Of a stretch of DNA of 64,000 bases, positions 61,359 to 64,000 are shown in pieces (positions within the stretch are counted from its first letter, which is position 1; each line of letters starts with the position of its first letter). Source of the stretch: Pseudomonadota bacterium (lineage in GTDB: Bacteria; Pseudomonadota; Gammaproteobacteria; Xanthomonadales; Wenzhouxiangellaceae); assembly GCA_013285445.1 (NCBI GenBank), contig CP053448.1, positions 2,170,001 through 2,234,000 on the forward strand, read 5' to 3'. The notes beneath the pieces are model-generated. The model ran no database searches. It was given only the letters and a program-made list of their open reading frames with translations, and had not been told where the DNA came from. The position numbers and the translations under genes were made by a program.

Positions 61359-62168
61359 CTACCCCCCGAACAACCCCCAGAAGCGGCGTGACTTGACCGA
61401 TTCCTGCAGTTCGGAGGTATCGATACTGCGACCCAGCACCAGATCTCGCGGGTTCTGTTCGGCCAGCAGTCGAGCGACCTCCGGCCGCGTCCAGCGTTCG
61501 ATCATTTCTCTCCCGACCGACATTTCCGGAATGCGGCGGTGATCACGATGTGCATCCGAGGCCACGAAGTGGATCAGGCCGCGCCTGACCATCTGCCGGG
61601 CGGCCTGCTGGGCCAGGTCGCCGAACTTGCCGATGCACGAGCGCGACGTGACCTGGGCGAGGCAGCCCATGTCGATCCATTCGGCCAGCCGTTCGGGATG
61701 GCGGGCCAGTTCCCCGTTGCGTTCCGGATGAACGATGACCGGCACCAGGTTCAGCGACAGGATGTCCTCGAGGATGGCCGTCGCCCCGATCGGAATCGTG
61801 TGAACGGGCAACTCGACCATCACCGCGCGGCCGCGATCGGCCACGGTCATGGCGGTACCGGCGGCAAGCTCCCGCGGCAGCTCAGGCACCAGGTGACATT
61901 CCGAGCCCGGCAGCACCTCGAGCTCGATCCCGGCCCCGCTGAGCGCCTGCCGGAATGCCGCAATCTCGCGCCGAATGTCCTCGGCGCAGTTCTGGTAGAC
62001 GCCATTGAGGTGATGCGGCGTCAGCAGCGACAGCGATATGCCGTCATCGACGGCCTGCCGTGCCATGGTCAGCGCCATGTCCATCGTGCGGGCGCCATCA
62101 TCGATGCCCGGCAGCAGGTGCCCGTGAATATCGACCATGCCGGTCGGAAAGCGCAGCGTCGAGCTCAT
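61359..62168 (-). CDS. CpsB/YwqE-type tyrosine-protein phosphatase (PHP fold)
   Basis: 269 residues from ATG 62168. MVDIHGHLLPGIDDGART gives the first metal-binding His pair and Asp, SLLTPHHLNG, GSECHL, PVIVHPERN and HFVASDAHR the remaining His, Glu and Asp ligands. These manganese-dependent phosphatases remove phosphate from capsule-regulating tyrosine kinases and so control chain length of exopolysaccharide. It is divergent from the export genes that follow. Confidence 0.92.
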   Translation of the reverse strand: MSSTLRFPTGMVDIHGHLLPGIDDGARTMDMALTMARQAVDDGISLSLLTPHHLNGVYQNCAEDIRREIAAFRQALSGAGIELEVLPGSECHLVPELPRELAAGTAMTVADRGRAVMVELPVHTIPIGATAILEDILSLNLVPVIVHPERNGELARHPERLAEWIDMGCLAQVTSRSCIGKFGDLAQQAARQMVRRGLIHFVASDAHRDHRRIPEMSVGREMIERWTRPEVARLLAEQNPRDLVLGRSIDTSELQESVKSRRFWGLFGG

Positions 62169-62290
62169 GCCCCAAACCTTACGCCAGGCGGACCGGCACG
62201 ACAAGTATGCGGCCGGACTGTGCCGACCGGGTGCGCCCGTTACCTCTTAATTATGAAGCCTATTCCTGCCTGCAACCGGCGGACTTTGCG

Positions 62291-62319
62291 TTGACACGGG
62301 GGCGCGGAGGGTTTAGTCT
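62291..62319 (+). promoter_or_regulatory. Sigma-70-like promoter of export operon
   Basis: TTGACA (62291-62296), 17 bp spacer, TAGTCT (62314-62319). It lies about 70 bp before the ATG of the FecR-like gene and on the right strand. The -35 is perfect, the -10 matches three of six. Confidence 0.5.
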
Positions 62320-62386
62320 TGATAACGTCTCGGTGCCGAAACCGGTTCCGGACATTTCAGTTGGCTTTTGACCAAGGGTGGCAAAC

Positions 62387-63184
62387 ATGAATTTCGCGAT
62401 CTCGCTCCAACGCGTCCTGGCGCTGGCCGGTCTTGCAACACCACTGCTTGCAATCGGACAGGTGCCGGTCGGCAACCTGGAAGTTGACGGCTCGGCACGC
62501 ATCGCCGAAGGGGCATCGGAGCGAGCGATGACCATCAGCGATACCAGTTACTCCTGGTTCTCGGGTGACCGCATCCAGACCACGCGCGGGCACGCCATCC
62601 TCTATCTGAATGACGGCAACAGCTTCGGATTCCTGGAAGGCACCGATGCCACCTTGTCGGTTGACAACGGCACGGTGACCGTCGATCTGCAGGCCGGTGG
62701 TCTGGTCTATGCGATCGAAGGCGGCGACCGGGAACTGGTCGTCAATACCGACGGGTTCACCTATGAGGCCGAACCCGACTCGGACCTGGCGCCCTGCCTC
62801 GGCCTGAACGCAACCGGTCTGTTTGAGGTCCTGGGCACCCGGAGCAACCGGGTCACGGTTCAGTCCGGCCGGGTCGATGGGCGCAATCTCGCCCGCACGG
62901 TCGAGCAGCAGGTCTCGCCCGGTGAACAGTACGAGTTCCTGCCGCAGCAGGTTCGCCGCGTTGAGCTGTCGATTCCGCCGGAAGTCGAAGAACAGCTCGA
63001 TGACGATCGCAGTGCGGTACCTTGCATGGTGTGGTGGCTGCAGCGGGATACTGCAGCGGCCGCCATTGCCAGCACAACGGCCAACCGGGGCATCGGCATT
63101 GCCATTGCCGTGGCGGCGGCCGGCACGGCGGTGGCCATCATCACCGATGATGAGCCCGATGATCCTGAACCGGTCAGCCCCTGA
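62387..63184 (+). CDS. Secreted FecR-like protein
   Basis: 265 residues from ATG 62387, with AAGGGTGG as ribosome-binding site (GTG 62378 is an alternative). Signal peptide FAISLQRVLALAGLATPLLAIGQ. The middle resembles the FecR domain: ASERAMTISDTSYSWFSGDRIQTTRGHAILYLNDGNSFGFLEGTDATLSVDNGTVTVDLQAGGLVYAI. The C-terminal end has a hydrophobic glycine-rich helix GIGIAIAVAAAGTAVAIIT and an acidic tail. Precedes the wza-type gene by about 100 bp; role in export or sensing is not known. Confidence 0.72.
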   Translation: MNFAISLQRVLALAGLATPLLAIGQVPVGNLEVDGSARIAEGASERAMTISDTSYSWFSGDRIQTTRGHAILYLNDGNSFGFLEGTDATLSVDNGTVTVDLQAGGLVYAIEGGDRELVVNTDGFTYEAEPDSDLAPCLGLNATGLFEVLGTRSNRVTVQSGRVDGRNLARTVEQQVSPGEQYEFLPQQVRRVELSIPPEVEEQLDDDRSAVPCMVWWLQRDTAAAAIASTTANRGIGIAIAVAAAGTAVAIITDDEPDDPEPVSP

Positions 63185-63282
63185 CCAGCGGCCGCTCGAA
63201 ATCGCGGGCCGGCGCTGGACAAGCCGCGGCCTGAGCGGGCGCAAGGGGGTGCCCAATTCGTCCTGAAACCGGAACGGGAAAC

Positions 63283-64000
63283 ATGATTAGAGTCTGTTTG
63301 ACGGTCGCGGCGATTGCCGCGATATTGTTCGTTATTGGCTGTGCCTCGCGCGGGGGTGATACACAGGACGCGTCGCTGCAGCAATTCCAGCAGCAGATGG
63401 TTGCCCAGGAGCGCATCAGCGACATCAACGACAAGCTGTTGATGATGGCCGTGCAGGGCGCCGGCGACCGGGTCTACCGGGTTGGTGCCGAGGATCGCAT
63501 CCGGGTCGACATCTTCGGCGTTGACGAGCTCTCGCGCGAATACCGGGTCAACGGCGCCGGCAATATCCTGTTGCCGCTGATCGGCGAGGTTTCGGTATCG
63601 GGCCTGACGCTCAGCGAGGTCGAGCAGACGATTGCCGCGGCCTATGCCGAGGAATACCTGCGAAACCCCCAGGTTTCGGCCGAGATTACCGAATACCGCA
63701 GCCAGCAGTTCACCGTGATCGGCGCCGTGGCCAACCCGAAAGTCTACTCGGTGAGTCGTCAGACAACGCTGATCGAAGCCCTGGCGATGGCCGGTGGCAT
63801 CAGTCGCGAGGCCGGCAACAGCGTTTACCTGACCGATCGGGTGCGCGACCCGGACACCGGACAGCTGGGCACGCGCACGCTGATCATCGATGTCGAAGAC
63901 CTGATGCAGCAGGCCGAGCAGTACAACCTGGTGCTTGGCGAGGGCGCGATGATCAACGTACCGCGCGGCGGCTTTGTCTATGTTGAAGGCGCGGTCGAGC
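63283..64000 (+). CDS. Wza-type polysaccharide export lipoprotein, N-terminal part
   Basis: 239 codons, open to the window end. Lipoprotein signal with lipobox IGCAS (Cys at residue 20). Poly_export domain: YRVGAEDRIRVDIFGVDELSREYRVNGAGNILLPLIGEVSVSGLTLSEVEQTIAAAYAEEYLRNPQVSAEI, then SLBB-type FTVIGAVANPKVYSVSRQTTLIEALAMAGGI and FVYVEGAVE. It forms the outer-membrane pore for capsule or exopolysaccharide. A tyrosine kinase/chain-length gene is expected next, outside the window. Confidence 0.92.
   Translation, partial: MIRVCLTVAAIAAILFVIGCASRGGDTQDASLQQFQQQMVAQERISDINDKLLMMAVQGAGDRVYRVGAEDRIRVDIFGVDELSREYRVNGAGNILLPLIGEVSVSGLTLSEVEQTIAAAYAEEYLRNPQVSAEITEYRSQQFTVIGAVANPKVYSVSRQTTLIEALAMAGGISREAGNSVYLTDRVRDPDTGQLGTRTLIIDVEDLMQQAEQYNLVLGEGAMINVPRGGFVYVEGAVE

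Overview
The window is a 64 kb piece of a fairly GC-rich bacterial chromosome. It looks gammaproteobacterial: Wza-type outer-membrane polysaccharide export, GTAG-headed REP hairpins like those known from Stenotrophomonas and Pseudomonas, and many toxin-antitoxin modules. A Xanthomonadales/Chromatiales-like host is a guess; no rRNA, tRNA or housekeeping gene is present to fix it. No CRISPR array, phage or replication origin was seen.

Layout. (1) 1-3108: end of a PIN toxin, a HicA-HicB-SecB-like trio that looks like a toxin-antitoxin-chaperone system, a four-helix-bundle protein and a patatin lipase. (2) 3158-23454: a long plus-strand surface-polysaccharide locus with a PglK-like flippase ABC transporter, sulfotransferase, acetyltransferase, six glycosyltransferases, a polymerase-like membrane protein, an FkbM methyltransferase, two paralogous deacetylase-like proteins, a CapA-like protein, four different ATP-grasp enzymes and a YdcF protein. 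Base composition changes sharply inside it, so it looks like a mosaic. (3) 23497-27972: nucleotide-sugar genes gmd, fcl, manA and a PglF-type 4,6-dehydratase. (4) 28170-36897: an accessory island of four toxin-antitoxin pairs (VapBC-like, DUF433/DUF5615, HipA/XRE, BrnTA), a truncated DUF4143 ATPase and two large arrays of REP-like hairpins. It separates the dehydratase from its probable partner, a LegC-family aminotransferase at 36898. (5) 36898-42920: aminotransferase, nucleotidyltransferase, a phosphoglycosyl transferase with swapped domain order, a PF14907-type protein and GalE.

(6) 43019-60971 is the most unusual part. A 49-residue lasso-like precursor (43676) is followed by a secreted protein and an asparagine-synthetase-like cyclase; a divergent pair of transcription units then carries an ABC exporter and a PqqD-like/transglutaminase-like B2/HPr-kinase-like set. 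Facing these is a minus-strand operon: 1857-residue subtilase, secreted protein, PqqD-like protein with a Cys-rich tail, second HPr-kinase-like protein, radical-SAM/SPASM enzyme and second B2-like protein. The two halves converge and overlap at 51821-51903. Together they look like a composite RiPP system. Between the cyclase and exporter lies a roughly 160 bp MITE-like element whose end repeat has been interrupted by a group II intron with its reverse transcriptase.

(7) 61359-64000: a CpsB-type phosphatase on the minus strand and, on the plus strand, a FecR-like periplasmic protein and the start of a Wza-type export lipoprotein, which opens another exopolysaccharide operon cut by the window edge.

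Many intergenic gaps hold short purine-rich degenerate repeats (AAGG/AAAGG or GGTTACGG motifs), apparently a feature of this genome. All functions are inferred from reading sequence and motifs; no database search was run.
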